Source of the DNA: an alpha proteobacterium AAP81b
GTDB lineage: Bacteria > Pseudomonadota > Alphaproteobacteria > Sphingomonadales > Sphingomonadaceae
DNA: 47,979 nucleotides
NCBI GenBank assembly: GCA_001295935.1
Contig: LJHX01000085.1
Coordinates: 1-47,979, forward strand
Reading direction: 5' to 3'
A program made the position numbers and the translations under genes. Positions within the stretch are counted from its first letter, which is position 1. Each line of letters begins with the position of its first letter. Of this stretch, positions 19,652-27,468 are shown one piece after another. The notes under the pieces are model-generated. The model saw nothing but the letters and a program-made list of their open reading frames with translations. It did no database searches and was not told where the DNA came from.

Positions 19652-19714
19652 GGGGTCATGATGGGGTGTTCAGACCGGTGGTGAAAGGCCGATATCCGAC
19701 TTATCCCCGCCTGA

Positions 19715-20260
19715 TTATGGGGACGGCGCCGGGTCGCCGGTCGCAACGGCTGCCACCGCGCGTGCCAGATCGCTGAAATCCACCGCCCGCGCCAATCGCT
19801 GCAGCGACGCGAGCCCGATCGACTGCTGCGCCGGGAGCAATGGCTCCGGCGCAACGTAAAAGCGCCATTGTCGTAAATCGCGATGATCGCAGCTCTCGTC
19901 CAAAATCGGGTGCCAGGCGAAGACGAACAGATCGGCATTGCGCGAGCGACCGGCGTGCCAGACGGCCCCATCCCACCGCCCGGTCTTGTAGGCGATCGCA
20001 AACCGCGGGGCGCCCCACCCTGCCGGACCCGGCGCCCAACTCTGCCGCGCCGCCGACTGCTTGACCTGAAGGTACCGGCCACTCGCCGGATGATGAAGAT
20101 CGGCCGCCCCCCAATCGCCGCCGCAATGCCGCCAATCGGGTTCGAGCGCCATGAGGACGATTTCTTCGGCGACCTCGCCGCGAAGGTCGTTACGGATGAT
20201 CGGAAGATCGAGCTGACGCCGAACCAATCGATCGATGACGCTGCCTTGTGGTCGCTGCAT
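19715..20260 (-). CDS. hypothetical protein with PD-(D/E)XK-like signature
   Basis: I do not recognise this 181-residue protein by name. Features seen: EVAEEIVLMAL followed by DWGAADLHHPASGRYLQVKQ. The E...D...QVK arrangement resembles the core of PD-(D/E)XK nucleases with Gln in place of Glu, as in some restriction-type and Mrr-like enzymes. It is rich in Trp and Arg and has no signal peptide or membrane helix. The ATG at 20258-20260 (MQRPQGSVID) is preferred to a TTG 24 bases upstream. It sits between lolD (27 nt) and dnaE (63 nt) on the same strand, so co-transcription is likely. A DNA-related role is an inference from fold signature and neighbour only. Confidence 0.7.
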   Translation of the reverse strand: MQRPQGSVIDRLVRRQLDLPIIRNDLRGEVAEEIVLMALEPDWRHCGGDWGAADLHHPASGRYLQVKQSAARQSWAPGPAGWGAPRFAIAYKTGRWDGAVWHAGRSRNADLFVFAWHPILDESCDHRDLRQWRFYVAPEPLLPAQQSIGLASLQRLARAVDFSDLARAVAAVATGDPAPSP

Positions 20261-20287
20261 CGGGATAGTCCTGCCACGTGGCAAGCG

Positions 20288-20998
20288 CTAACGCACGGGC
20301 AAGGCATCCGTTTCCGGCTGGGCAAGCGTCGCCAACCGCCCCTCGTGAAGCGTCACCACGCGATCGACCGCCCTTGCCAGCGCGATGTTATGCGTGGCGA
20401 TCAGCGCTGCCGAGCCTTGGCCGCGCACCAGCGCGACGAATTCGGCGAGGACCATTTCCGCGGTCGCCTCGTCGAGGTTTCCGGTGGGTTCGTCGGCGAG
20501 AACCAGCACCGGCTTGTTGGCCAGCGCCCGCGCCACGGCGACGCGCTGCTGCTCGCCGCCCGACAGCTGCGACGGGCGGTGGTCGAGGCGGGCGCCGAGA
20601 CCGAGCGTGGTGAGCAAGTCGGTGGCGCGGGTGGCGGCGTCGCGCTCGCCGCGCCCGGCGACGAGGCCGGCGAGGAGCACATTCTCGCGCGCCGAGAAGT
20701 CGGGCAGCAGGTGATGGAACTGATAGACGAAGCCGAGACGGTCGCGGCGGACACGGGTGCGGCCGAGGTCGTCAAGCGCCTCGACGCGCTCGCCGGCAAT
20801 GCTGATCTGGCCGGAGAAGCCGCCTTCCAAGAGGCCGACGGCTTGCAGCAAAGTCGATTTACCTGAGCCCGACGGCCCCAGCAGCGCGACGATCTCGCCC
20901 GCGGCGATGGCGAGATCGACGCCGCGCAGGACTTCGATGACCGCCTCGCCCTGGCGGAAGCTGCGGCGGAGATCGCGAACGTCGAGGACGCGGGTCAT
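20288..20998 (-). CDS. lolD: lipoprotein-releasing ABC transporter ATP-binding protein
   Basis: A 236-residue ABC ATPase. Walker [10 protein letters not shown] near residue 40, signature [15 protein letters not shown], Walker [14 protein letters not shown], and H-loop ATHNIAL. The pattern [20 protein letters not shown] is typical of the LolD branch. It drives extraction of outer-membrane lipoproteins from the inner membrane to LolA, with the LolC/E permease encoded directly upstream. The ATG at 20996-20998 ([14 protein letters not shown]) gives the family N-terminus; the extra open frame upstream lies in a GC-rich repeat. Confidence 0.95.
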   Translation of the reverse strand: MTRVLDVRDLRRSFRQGEAVIEVLRGVDLAIAAGEIVALLGPSGSGKSTLLQAVGLLEGGFSGQISIAGERVEALDDLGRTRVRRDRLGFVYQFHHLLPDFSARENVLLAGLVAGRGERDAATRATDLLTTLGLGARLDHRPSQLSGGEQQRVAVARALANKPVLVLADEPTGNLDEATAEMVLAEFVALVRGQGSAALIATHNIALARAVDRVVTLHEGRLATLAQPETDALPVR

Positions 20999-21002
20999 CC
21001 GT

Positions 21003-21132
21003 CCCCCTCCCCCCCCGCGAAGCGGAGAGTGGGGAGGGGCGTGGGGGCTGTGCCGTAGTGACCGCTCGACGCCGCCGACCCCCACCCCGACCCTCCCCAC
21101 TCTCGGTTCGCTGCGCTCACCGGGGGGGAGGG
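21003..21132. repeat. GC-rich inverted repeat between lolC/E and lolD
   Basis: The left arm (about 21003-21048, with GAGAGTGGGGAGGGG) is roughly complementary to the right arm (about 21076-21132, with CCCTCCCCACTCTC). Similar C/G-run palindromes recur at 3430, 22393, 25230, 27350 and 46811, which suggests an interspersed repeat family. It separates the two genes by 144 bases and could form a strong hairpin in the mRNA. Confidence 0.65.
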
Positions 21133-21142
21133 AGCAGTGCGG

Positions 21143-22390
21143 CTATTCATAGCGCAGCACCTGCACCGGGTCGGTGCTCGCCGCCTTCCACGCCGGGTAG
21201 AGCGTCGCCAAGAACGACAGCAGCAGCGCCATCGCCAAAATGCCGACGACTTCCATCGGGTCGGTGCGCGCCGGCAGGTCGGTCAAATAGCGCAGCGACG
21301 GGTCCCAGACCTGGGTGCCGGTCAGCCGGCTGGCGCCGTCGATCAGCGGCTGGCGGAAAGCCAGCAGCAGGAAACCCAGGCCAGTGCCGACCAGGATGCC
21401 GAGGCCGCCGATCACCGTGCCGACGGTCATGAACACGCGCATCAGCGCCATACGGCTCGCCCCCATGGTGCGCAGGATGGCGATGTCGCGCGTTTTCGCG
21501 CGCACCAGCATGATCAACGACGACAATATGTTGAACACCGCGACGAGGATGATGATCGACAGCACCCAGAAGGTGACGGCGCGATCGACGACGAGTGCCG
21601 AGAACAGCGCCGAATTGGTCGACTGCCAGTCGCTGACCACCGCCTTGCCGACGATGGCCGGCGCGATCGGCGCGAGGATCTCGGCAACGCGATCGGGATC
21701 GTTGGTCGTCACCTCGACCATGCCAACCGCGTCCCCCAGCCGCAGCAGGGTCTGCGCGTCGGGCAAGGGCATGACGACAAAGGCCTTGTCATAGTCATAG
21801 ACGCCGACTTCGAAGATCGCGCCGATGCGATAGGCGACGATGCGCGGCACCGTGCCGAAGGGGGTCGATTCGCCCTGCGGATTGATTAGCGACAGCTGGT
21901 CGCCGACATGCGCGCCAAGGGCTTCGGCAAGCCGCGCGCCGATCGCGACGGTATTGCTGCCCGGCTGCAGGGTCTTCAGCGCGCCCGCCAGCACATTGTC
22001 GCGCAGCAGTGGCGTGCCGTTGATGTCGGCCAAGGTCATGCCGCGAACGATGACGCCCTCGACGCGGCCGTTGAGGCTCCCCATCAGCGGCTGTTCGATC
22101 AGCGGCGTCGCGGTGACCACCCCCGGTAGCGCGCGAATCTTGACGGCCAGCGGCTGCCAGGCGTCGATGCGCCCGCCGAAGCCCTGAACGACGGCATGGC
22201 CATTGAGCCCGAGGATACGGTCGAACAGCTCGGCGCGGAAACCGTTCATGACGCTCATCACCGCGATCAGCGCGGCGACACCGAGCGCGACGGCGACGAG
22301 GCTGATGCTGGCGACGAGAAAAATGAAGCCCTCGCCGCGGCCGGGCAGCAGATAGCGCCGCGCGATCAGGCGTTCGTAGCGGGTGATCAT
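21143..22390 (-). CDS. lolC: lipoprotein-releasing ABC transporter permease LolC/LolE
   Basis: A 415-residue inner-membrane permease. It begins YERLIARRYLLPGRGEGFIFLVASISLVAVALGVAALIAVMSVMNGFR (first membrane helix and the conserved start of the periplasmic domain) and ends with three helices of the FtsX-like core (ILVAVFNILSSLIMLVRAKTRDIAILRTMG; LLSFLATLYPAWKAASTDPVQVLRYE). In Alphaproteobacteria one LolC/E-type protein often acts as a homodimer with LolD, so the C or E label is not certain. proS lies upstream and lolD downstream on the same strand. Confidence 0.93.
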   Translation of the reverse strand: MITRYERLIARRYLLPGRGEGFIFLVASISLVAVALGVAALIAVMSVMNGFRAELFDRILGLNGHAVVQGFGGRIDAWQPLAVKIRALPGVVTATPLIEQPLMGSLNGRVEGVIVRGMTLADINGTPLLRDNVLAGALKTLQPGSNTVAIGARLAEALGAHVGDQLSLINPQGESTPFGTVPRIVAYRIGAIFEVGVYDYDKAFVVMPLPDAQTLLRLGDAVGMVEVTTNDPDRVAEILAPIAPAIVGKAVVSDWQSTNSALFSALVVDRAVTFWVLSIIILVAVFNILSSLIMLVRAKTRDIAILRTMGASRMALMRVFMTVGTVIGGLGILVGTGLGFLLLAFRQPLIDGASRLTGTQVWDPSLRYLTDLPARTDPMEVVGILAMALLLSFLATLYPAWKAASTDPVQVLRYE

Positions 22391-22392
22391 CT

Positions 22393-22545
22393 ATACTCCT
22401 CCCCCTGGAGGGGGGAGGCGAGAGACGCCCGCAGGGCGGCCCGGGTGGGGGTGGTCGCCGCGCGGGATCGCTTGGTCGCGTGGCAACCACCCCCTCCCGC
22501 CGCGCTTCGCGCGAGTCGCCTCCCCCCTCAAGGGGGAGGAGTTGA
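22393..22545. repeat. GC-rich inverted repeat between proS and lolC/E
   Basis: ACTCCTCCCCCTGGAGGGGGGAG at the left is mirrored by CCTCCCCCCTCAAGGGGGAGGAGT at the right, with inner matching stretches GGGTGGGGGTGGT and ACCACCCCCTCCC. The whole element, about 150 bases, can fold into one long hairpin. It is related to the elements at 21003 and 3430. Confidence 0.7.
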
Positions 22546-22551
22546 ACTCAC

Positions 22552-23865
22552 TCACGCCGTCAGCCTCGCAAAAGCCGCTTCAGCGGTCATCTCCAGCCGA
22601 TCGCCGCCACGGCGCTTGAGTTCCACCGTTCCCGCGGCAACCCCCTTGGGGCCGACGACCAGCTGCCAGGGAATGCCGATCAGATCGGCGGTGGCGAACT
22701 TCGCCCCGCCGCGCTCGTCGCGGTCGTCGTAAAGCACCTCGACGCCGGCATGTTCGAGCTCGGCGTAGAGCTTGTCACAGGCGGCGCTGCAGGCGGCATC
22801 GTCAGCGCGCAAATTGAGCAGCGCCACCTTGAACGGCGCCACCGCCTCGGGCCAGATGATCCCGGCGTCGTCATGGCTCGCCTCGATGATCGCGGCGACC
22901 AGGCGCGACACGCCGATGCCATAGCTGCCCATCAGCGGCGTCACCGCGGCGCCGTCGGGGCCCTGGACGGTGACCCCCATTGCCCGGGTATATTTGTCGC
23001 CGAAGTAGAAGACCTGGCCGACCTCGATGCCCTTCGACTGTTTGAGTGCCGCGCCCGTCGCGGCCTCGGCGGCGGGATCGCGCATCTCGTCGGTCGCGGC
23101 ATAATCGGCGTTGAGCGCGTCGATCCAGGCGGCAAGCCCCGCCGCGTCATCGGCGTCGACGCCGCTGGTATCGCGGCCCGCTTCCCAGTTCTCGTGATAG
23201 AAAACATCGCTCTCGCCATTGGGGGCGAGCACGATGAACTCATGGCTGAGGTCGCCGCCGATCGGCCCGGTATCGGCGCGCATCGGGATGGCGTGGACCC
23301 CCATCCGCGCGAAGGTGCGTAAATACGCCAGGAACATCCGGTTGTAACTGTGGCGCGCCCCGGCGAAGTCGAGGTCGAAGCTGTAGGCGTCCTTCATCAG
23401 GAACTCGCGGCCGCGCAGCACGCCGAAGCGCGGGCGGACCTCGTCGCGGAACTTCCACTGGATCTGGTAGAGGTTGCGGGGCAGGTCGCGATACGAGCGC
23501 GCGCCGTTCTGGAAGATCGTCGTGAACAGCTCCTCGGCGGTCGGGCTGAACAGCATGTCGCGGTCGTGGCGATCGGTGATGCGCAACATTTCGGGGCCAT
23601 AGGCGTCATAACGCCCCGATTGCTGCCAGAGGTCCGCAGCCTGGATCGTCGGCATCAGCACCTCGATGGCACCGGCGCGGTCCTGCTCCTCGCGGACGAT
23701 CTGGCTGATCTTCTGCAGCACGCGTTGGCCGAGCGGCAGCCAAGCATAGATGCCGCTGGCGGTCTGGCGGATCATCCCGGCGCGCAGCATCAGCTGGTGG
23801 CTGACCACTTGGGCGTCGCCCGGGGTCTCCTTGAGGACGGGGAGGAAATAGCGGGACAGGCGCAT
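22552..23865 (-). CDS. proS: prolyl-tRNA synthetase, short form
   Basis: A 437-residue class II synthetase that charges tRNA-Pro. Class II motif 1 is around [22 protein letters not shown]; motif 2 is [35 protein letters not shown]; motif 3 is [16 protein letters not shown]. The C-terminal anticodon-binding domain follows ([10 protein letters not shown]...). The bacterial editing insertion of about 180 residues between motifs 2 and 3 is missing, as is usual for the short alphaproteobacterial form. The ATG at 23863-23865 gives [13 protein letters not shown], the family start. First gene of the proS-lol-dnaE run. Confidence 0.96.
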   Translation of the reverse strand: MRLSRYFLPVLKETPGDAQVVSHQLMLRAGMIRQTASGIYAWLPLGQRVLQKISQIVREEQDRAGAIEVLMPTIQAADLWQQSGRYDAYGPEMLRITDRHDRDMLFSPTAEELFTTIFQNGARSYRDLPRNLYQIQWKFRDEVRPRFGVLRGREFLMKDAYSFDLDFAGARHSYNRMFLAYLRTFARMGVHAIPMRADTGPIGGDLSHEFIVLAPNGESDVFYHENWEAGRDTSGVDADDAAGLAAWIDALNADYAATDEMRDPAAEAATGAALKQSKGIEVGQVFYFGDKYTRAMGVTVQGPDGAAVTPLMGSYGIGVSRLVAAIIEASHDDAGIIWPEAVAPFKVALLNLRADDAACSAACDKLYAELEHAGVEVLYDDRDERGGAKFATADLIGIPWQLVVGPKGVAAGTVELKRRGGDRLEMTAEAAFARLTA

Positions 23866-24208
23866 GGGGACCGTTCGGGAGGCTGATGGGGGACTTGGCG
23901 GCGGCCCGGCGTGTAGCATGGGAACGTCGCGGTGCAATGCGGCCCCTGCCCCGCCGGCTGTTGCAGCATGGTCACAGTCCCGCCGCAATTCGCCGAATGC
24001 GGCACGGCGAGTGCCAGCGACCGATGACAAGCGCCCAGCATCGGAATATCGATCGCTTCGAACAGCTTGCGAAGGCAGGGGTTCAGGGAGAAGGCAAGGC
24101 CGACACGGCTTCGGCGCCAGCAAATGGCGCCCGCGCGAACACCGGTGGGGGCACGGGTTGCCGCGCGCGAGAGCCGATCGGCCGGACTGTTAGAGGTCTC
24201 GTCACGGG

Positions 24209-24240
24209 AACGCCCGGGTGTGCAAACGCCCGGGCGTTTT
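24209..24240 (+). terminator. rho-independent terminator-like hairpin without an obvious gene
   Basis: AACGCCCGGG (24209-24218) pairs with CCCGGGCGTT (24229-24238) over a 10-nt loop, followed by TTTT. On the plus strand no gene ends upstream of it: the nearest upstream gene is proS on the opposite strand. It may end a small RNA transcribed from within 23866-24208, or be a hairpin in the proS leader read in the other direction. Confidence 0.55.
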
Positions 24241-24250
24241 CGCGCGGGTG

Positions 24251-24291
24251 GCGCGGAAGTTGACCAAATTGACCGTTTCGACCGATTTTCC
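24251..24291 (-). repeat. 40-bp dispersed intergenic element, copy 2
   Basis: Read on the minus strand it contains CGGTCAATTTGGTCAAC, with the direct half-sites GGTCAA-TTT-GGTCAA. It matches 135-174 at about 38 of 41 positions. It ends 11 bases from the terminator-like hairpin at 24209-24240. Confidence 0.6.
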
Positions 24292-24443
24292 TCGGCCACC
24301 TCCCTTCGGCCCTGCCGACCTGCGCCGCGACACGATCACCATAACCCGGCGGCGTGCCTGTAGGACAGCCCCCTCCATTTCGGCACTGGCCGGCGCGGCG
24401 CTCGCCCCGCACAAACGGCGGCGCAACGCTTGGGAGACGCGCC

Positions 24444-25226
24444 ATGACCCATGAACACGCCACCACCGAGATCGCCGGCCGCACGCTGATCGTCACCATC
24501 AACCGGCCGGAGCGGATGAACGCCCTCCACCCGCCTGCCAACGCCGAGCTCGATGCGATCTTCAACGATTTCGCCGCCAATCCCGATCTCTGGGTGGCGA
24601 TCGTCACCGGCGCCGGCGAGCGTGCCTTCAGCGCCGGCAATGACTTGCGCTGGCAGGCCGAGGGCAATGCCATCACCGTACCGCCGTCGGGCTTCGGCGG
24701 GCTGACGAGCCGATTCGACCTCGACAAGCCGGTGATCGCCGCGGTCAACGGCGTCGCGATGGGCGGCGGCTTCGAAGTCGCGCTCGCCGCCGACATCATC
24801 CTCGCGTCGGAGAACGCGACCTTCGCCCTGCCCGAGCCCAAGGTCGGGCTGGCGGCATTGGCCGGCGGGCTGCACCGGCTGCCGCGCGCCATCGGCCTCA
24901 GCCGCGCCATGGCGATGATCCTGACGGCGCGGACGGTGAGCGCCGCCGAGGGCAAGACGCTGGGCTTCGTCCATGATGTCGTGCCGCAAGCCGAGCTGCT
25001 GACGGCGGCAAAGGCGCTGGCGGCGGCGATGTGCGAGCTGTCGCCGCTGTCGCTGCGCGCCTCGAAAGCCGCGGTTTTGCAAGGGCTTGGCGAGCCGACG
25101 TTGCAGGCCGCCTATGAAGGCCAGGGGCGCTATCCGGCGGTGCAGGCGCTGTTCCGCAGCGAGGATCTGCGCGAGGGGCCACTGGCCTTTGCCCAGAAGC
25201 GCAAGCCCGAGTGGAAGGGCCGCTAA
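24444..25226 (+). CDS. enoyl-CoA hydratase/isomerase family protein
   Basis: A 260-residue crotonase-fold enzyme. Oxyanion-hole segments FSAGNDLRW (near residue 68) and GVAMGGGFEVALAAD (near residue 105) are present, and a glutamate in ALPEPKVGL occupies a catalytic position. It would hydrate or isomerise an enoyl-CoA; the exact substrate is not readable from sequence. The end ALFRSEDLREGPLAFAQKRKPEWKGR is the typical C-terminus of such hydratases. GGGAGA lies 9 bases before the ATG at 24444. No partner gene of a beta-oxidation set is adjacent. Confidence 0.9.
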   Translation: MTHEHATTEIAGRTLIVTINRPERMNALHPPANAELDAIFNDFAANPDLWVAIVTGAGERAFSAGNDLRWQAEGNAITVPPSGFGGLTSRFDLDKPVIAAVNGVAMGGGFEVALAADIILASENATFALPEPKVGLAALAGGLHRLPRAIGLSRAMAMILTARTVSAAEGKTLGFVHDVVPQAELLTAAKALAAAMCELSPLSLRASKAAVLQGLGEPTLQAAYEGQGRYPAVQALFRSEDLREGPLAFAQKRKPEWKGR

Positions 25227-25229
25227 GCT

Positions 25230-25251
25230 CCCCTCCCGCTTGCGGGAGGGG
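25230..25251. terminator. 10-bp hairpin at the end of the hydratase gene
   Basis: CCCCTCCCGC (25230-25239) pairs perfectly with GCGGGAGGGG (25242-25251), four bases after the stop. No T-run follows, so it is a weak terminator or another member of the GC-run repeat family. Confidence 0.5.
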
Positions 25252-25261
25252 CGAAGATGGC

Positions 25262-25291
25262 AAAAGGCCGCCGGGGTTTCCCCCGGCGGCC
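25262..25291 (-). terminator. rho-independent terminator of the 21-codon cistron
   Basis: On the minus strand an 11-bp GC stem (GGCCGCCGGGG with its complement, 25266-25291, loop of 4) is followed by TTTT (25265-25262). It begins 36 bases after the stop codon of the small reading frame at 25328. Confidence 0.75.
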
Positions 25292-25327
25292 CGCATTGTC
25301 ATCCGGCCTCGAAAGGCGGTGCCTTCG

Positions 25328-25393
25328 TCAGATCGTCGCGATTCCGTCCGCGACCACCAGCATTTCGAAGCCAGTCATGAAGCAATGAGACAC
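25328..25393 (-). CDS. 21-residue peptide with an exceptionally strong ribosome binding site
   Basis: Starting at a GTG at 25391-25393 this frame gives MSHCFMTGFEMLVVADGIATI. AGGAGG lies seven bases upstream, and the whole leader GAAAGGAGGTGATCCA is complementary over 16 bases to the standard 3' end of 16S rRNA. A short hairpin (GTGTT-CAAC-AACAC) lies just before the ribosome binding site, and a good terminator follows the stop. I do not recognise the peptide. Its middle (GFEMLVVADGIATI) is hydrophobic but too short for a normal membrane helix. It could be a small functional peptide, the precursor of a modified peptide, or a leader. It is divergent from the MOSC gene. Coding status is inferred from signals, not homology. 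Confidence 0.6.
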   Translation of the reverse strand: MSHCFMTGFEMLVVADGIATI

Positions 25394-25409
25394 TGGATCA
25401 CCTCCTTTC
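25394..25409 (-). promoter_or_regulatory. extended Shine-Dalgarno, 16-base anti-SD complement
   Basis: The plus-strand text TGGATCACCTCCTTTC equals the canonical 16S rRNA 3' end, so the minus-strand RNA is fully complementary to it. Ordinary ribosome binding sites in this window match 4-6 bases. Confidence 0.75.
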
Positions 25410-25449
25410 GTGTTGTTGAACACCGCGGACAATGTCATGCGCTTTCGCC

Positions 25450-26103
25450 ATGATTGCAAGCGGGCGAATCGAGGAAGTGCGGGTCGGCGTCGCGGCGCCG
25501 CTCGATGGCACCGGCATCGTCACCGGCTATCGAAAATATCCCGTGGCGGGCGGCCGGGTGGTGCATGAAACGGGCATCGAAGGCGACGTCCAGGTCCACA
25601 AAAAGGTACATGGCGGACCGGAAAAGGCGGTCTATGCGTATCCGCTGGCAGGCTACGACCTCTGGCGCGCCGAATTTCCCGATCTGGCGCCGCGACTCGG
25701 CCCCGGCGCCATGGGCGAGAACCTCGTCGTCGCCGGGCTCGACGAAGCCAGCGTCTGCCTCGGCGACCATATCGCCTGCGGCAGTGCCGTCCTTCAGATC
25801 GCCCAGCCGCGCCAGCCTTGCGACATCTTCGCCGCCAGCCTCGGCACGCCCAAGGTCGTCCGCGCCATGGCGCGCAGCGCGCGCTGCGGCTGGTATCTCC
25901 GCGTCCTCCAGCCCGGCACCGTCGCCGCCGGCGACGCCCATGACGTTGTCGAGCGCCCCAATCCCGACTGGACGATGGCGCGCTTTGCCGCGCTGATCGT
26001 CGCCAAGGCGCCTGCCGTCGGCGACCTCGCTGAAATCGCCGCGCTGCCCGGCCTTACTCGGCAATGGCAACTTTGGGCGGCACAGCGCCTCGCGTCCGCC
26101 TGA
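25450..26103 (+). CDS. MOSC domain-containing protein, YiiM-like
   Basis: A 217-residue MOSC-domain protein. Seen: GIEGDVQVHKKVHGGPEKAVYAYP near residue 45, GPGAMGENLVVAGLDEASVCLGD near residue 85, and QIAQPRQPCDIFAA carrying the conserved cysteine that in this family is thought to bind sulfur or molybdenum cofactor. YiiM-type proteins detoxify N-hydroxylated compounds using molybdenum cofactor; the assignment here is by domain, not proven. The start at 25450 (MIASGRIEEVRVG) fits the family; an in-frame ATG at 25432 is the alternative, and neither has a good ribosome binding site. Its 3' end overlaps the convergent membrane-protein gene by 50 bases. Confidence 0.88.
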   Translation: MIASGRIEEVRVGVAAPLDGTGIVTGYRKYPVAGGRVVHETGIEGDVQVHKKVHGGPEKAVYAYPLAGYDLWRAEFPDLAPRLGPGAMGENLVVAGLDEASVCLGDHIACGSAVLQIAQPRQPCDIFAASLGTPKVVRAMARSARCGWYLRVLQPGTVAAGDAHDVVERPNPDWTMARFAALIVAKAPAVGDLAEIAALPGLTRQWQLWAAQRLASA

Positions 26104-27085
26104 CAGCGCGCGCCTCGCCGATCAGCAGCACCGCGACGCCAGCCAAGAACGGCACATAGGTATAGACGATCCGCCACATCACCAGTGCCGCCAGCACGCC
26201 GGCCTTGTCGCTATCGCGCAGCAGCGCGACGATGACGAGTTCGAACACCCCGAGGCCCCCCGGCGCATGGGCGAGCGCGCCCGACACCATCGCGACGCCA
26301 TAGATGGTCAATACCCCCAGCAGCCCCGGCCCCGCATCGGGCAGCAGCAGGAACAGCGCCCCGCCGGCAAAGGCCAGATCGATGATGCCGATGCCGATCT
26401 GCAGCACGGTCGAGCCGGCATCGGGCAGCGCGAAGCGGTAGCGCCACAGCTTGAGCGGCCGCCGCCGTACCGCCGCCAGCCCCACCCAGGCGATGACGCC
26501 GCCGAGCATCAGCGGGCCGAGCAGCGCCTCGAAGGGCCCGGCCAGCGCCGCCGGCAGATAGGCGGCGACTGGCCGCGCCAGATCGGGGTTGGCGACCAGC
26601 CCCAGCCCTGCCACCGTCACGACGCCGAGCCAAAAGGTCCAGCCGCACATCACGACGATCATCGCGATATCGGCGGCCTTGACCCCGGCGCGGCTGTAGA
26701 TGCGGTAGCGCACGGCGCCGCCGGTGACGACGGTCAGCCCCAGGGTATGGCTCATGGTGAAGCTCGAGAAGGACGCCGCCGCCATCGTCGACCAGGGCAG
26801 GCGATAGCCGAGATGCCGCGTCGCGAACCAGTCGTAACCGATCAGGAAGACATAGGACATCGCCGCCGACAGCGCCGCGGCGATGAACAGGTGCGGCGGC
26901 GTCGCGCGGATGTCGGCGATAACGTCGGCGAGGGTCACCTGGCCGGCGATCGTGGTGATGCCCCAGACGGCGAGCGCCAGGATGACGATGCCGAAGGCAG
27001 CGCCCGCCCAGCTGTGCCAATTGGCGCGGGGAGCAGGCGGGGCCGGGTCGGCGGGCAAAGCGGGGTCGGACAGAATCGGCTCCAA
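26054..27085 (-). CDS. lysylphosphatidylglycerol synthase TM-region/UPF0104 (YbhN-like) membrane protein
   Basis: A 343-residue integral inner-membrane protein with about eight helices, for example WAGAAFGIVILALAVWGITTI near residue 30 and VLAALVMWRIVYTYVPFLAGVAVLL near the end. HTLGLTVVTGGAVRYRIYSRAGV and ALAHAPGGLGVFELVIVALL are signatures of the flippase-type TM region found in MprF and YbhN. Role in lipid handling is inferred from the family. No ATG lies near the N-terminus; the TTG at 27083-27085 (giving LEPILSDPALP) is the first plausible start after the tRNA-Ile gene, which ends 12 bases upstream on the same strand. The start is uncertain. Confidence 0.87.
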   Translation of the reverse strand: MEPILSDPALPADPAPPAPRANWHSWAGAAFGIVILALAVWGITTIAGQVTLADVIADIRATPPHLFIAAALSAAMSYVFLIGYDWFATRHLGYRLPWSTMAAASFSSFTMSHTLGLTVVTGGAVRYRIYSRAGVKAADIAMIVVMCGWTFWLGVVTVAGLGLVANPDLARPVAAYLPAALAGPFEALLGPLMLGGVIAWVGLAAVRRRPLKLWRYRFALPDAGSTVLQIGIGIIDLAFAGGALFLLLPDAGPGLLGVLTIYGVAMVSGALAHAPGGLGVFELVIVALLRDSDKAGVLAALVMWRIVYTYVPFLAGVAVLLIGEARAVRRTRGAVPPKVAIAE

Positions 27086-27097
27086 ATTTGCCGCCGG

Positions 27098-27170
27098 TGG
27101 GCCCGGAGGGACTCGAACCCCCAACCTAGCCGTTATGAGCGGCCAGCTCTGACCATTGAGCTACAGGCCC
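27098..27170 (-). tRNA. tRNA-Ile (anticodon CAT)
   Basis: A 73-base cloverleaf: 5' GGGCCTG pairs with CGGGCCC, D-arm GCTC/GAGC, anticodon stem GGCCG/CGGCT around loop CTCATAA (anticodon CAT at 27135-27137), T-arm with GGTTCGAGTCC. The loop and stems match the Ile2 type whose C34 is changed to lysidine by TilS and that reads AUA, not initiator or elongator Met. The 3' CCA is not fully encoded (ACCG). The YbhN-like gene follows directly. Confidence 0.9.
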
Positions 27171-27247
27171 GGTCCGGCGGGACAGGCCTAGCGCAAGGCG
27201 GGGGCTGACGCAAAGATGGGGCGCGACGTCGCGATTGGAAGAGCGCG

Positions 27248-27283
27248 AAAAAAAGGGCCGGGCGCGCGAGGCGCGCCCGGCCC
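27248..27283 (-). terminator. strong rho-independent terminator
   Basis: GGGCCGGGCGCGC (27255-27267) pairs perfectly with GCGCGCCCGGCCC (27271-27283) around GAG; on the minus strand it is followed by seven T. It would end transcripts coming from the toxin-antitoxin operon, or insulate the tRNA-Ile promoter from them. Confidence 0.85.
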
Positions 27284-27468
27284 GAAACTTGACCCGGCGG
27301 TCAGGCAGGCACCGAGGGGGCGGTGCGGCGACGCCGGGTCGGGGTTCGGTCGCGAGGGGGAGGGAGTGCGACCAAAACCCCGCGGTCCGCCCGCAAGGGG
27401 GAGGAGAAGGCGAAACCGCTGCGCCGTCCGTGACGGCCACGGGGTGTAGATACGGCGGCGACGGAATT

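Larger units (their letters stand above)
23866..24443. other. non-coding stretch between proS and the hydratase gene
   Basis: This 578-base divergent intergenic region has no coding frame I trust. It holds a plus-strand terminator-like hairpin at 24209-24240 and the second copy of the 40-bp element at 24251-24291. Promoters for proS (minus) and the hydratase (plus) must lie here but are not recognisable. Confidence 0.6.

Noticed and set aside
17315-19684. Very long open frame on the plus strand opposite dnaE, 789 codons
   Set aside because: It is a mirror of the highly GC-rich coding strand: low-complexity Arg/Gly/Ala/Asp text, no motif, no ribosome binding site. dnaE on the other strand has clear family motifs throughout.
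25394-25409. Fragment of a 16S rRNA 3' end
   Set aside because: Only 16 bases match; the flanking 16S helix 45 sequence is absent, while a correctly spaced start codon follows on the other strand.
27340-27420. Possible CRISPR-like or tandem array in the GC-run region
   Set aside because: No regular repeat-spacer pattern; only degenerate G-run repeats.
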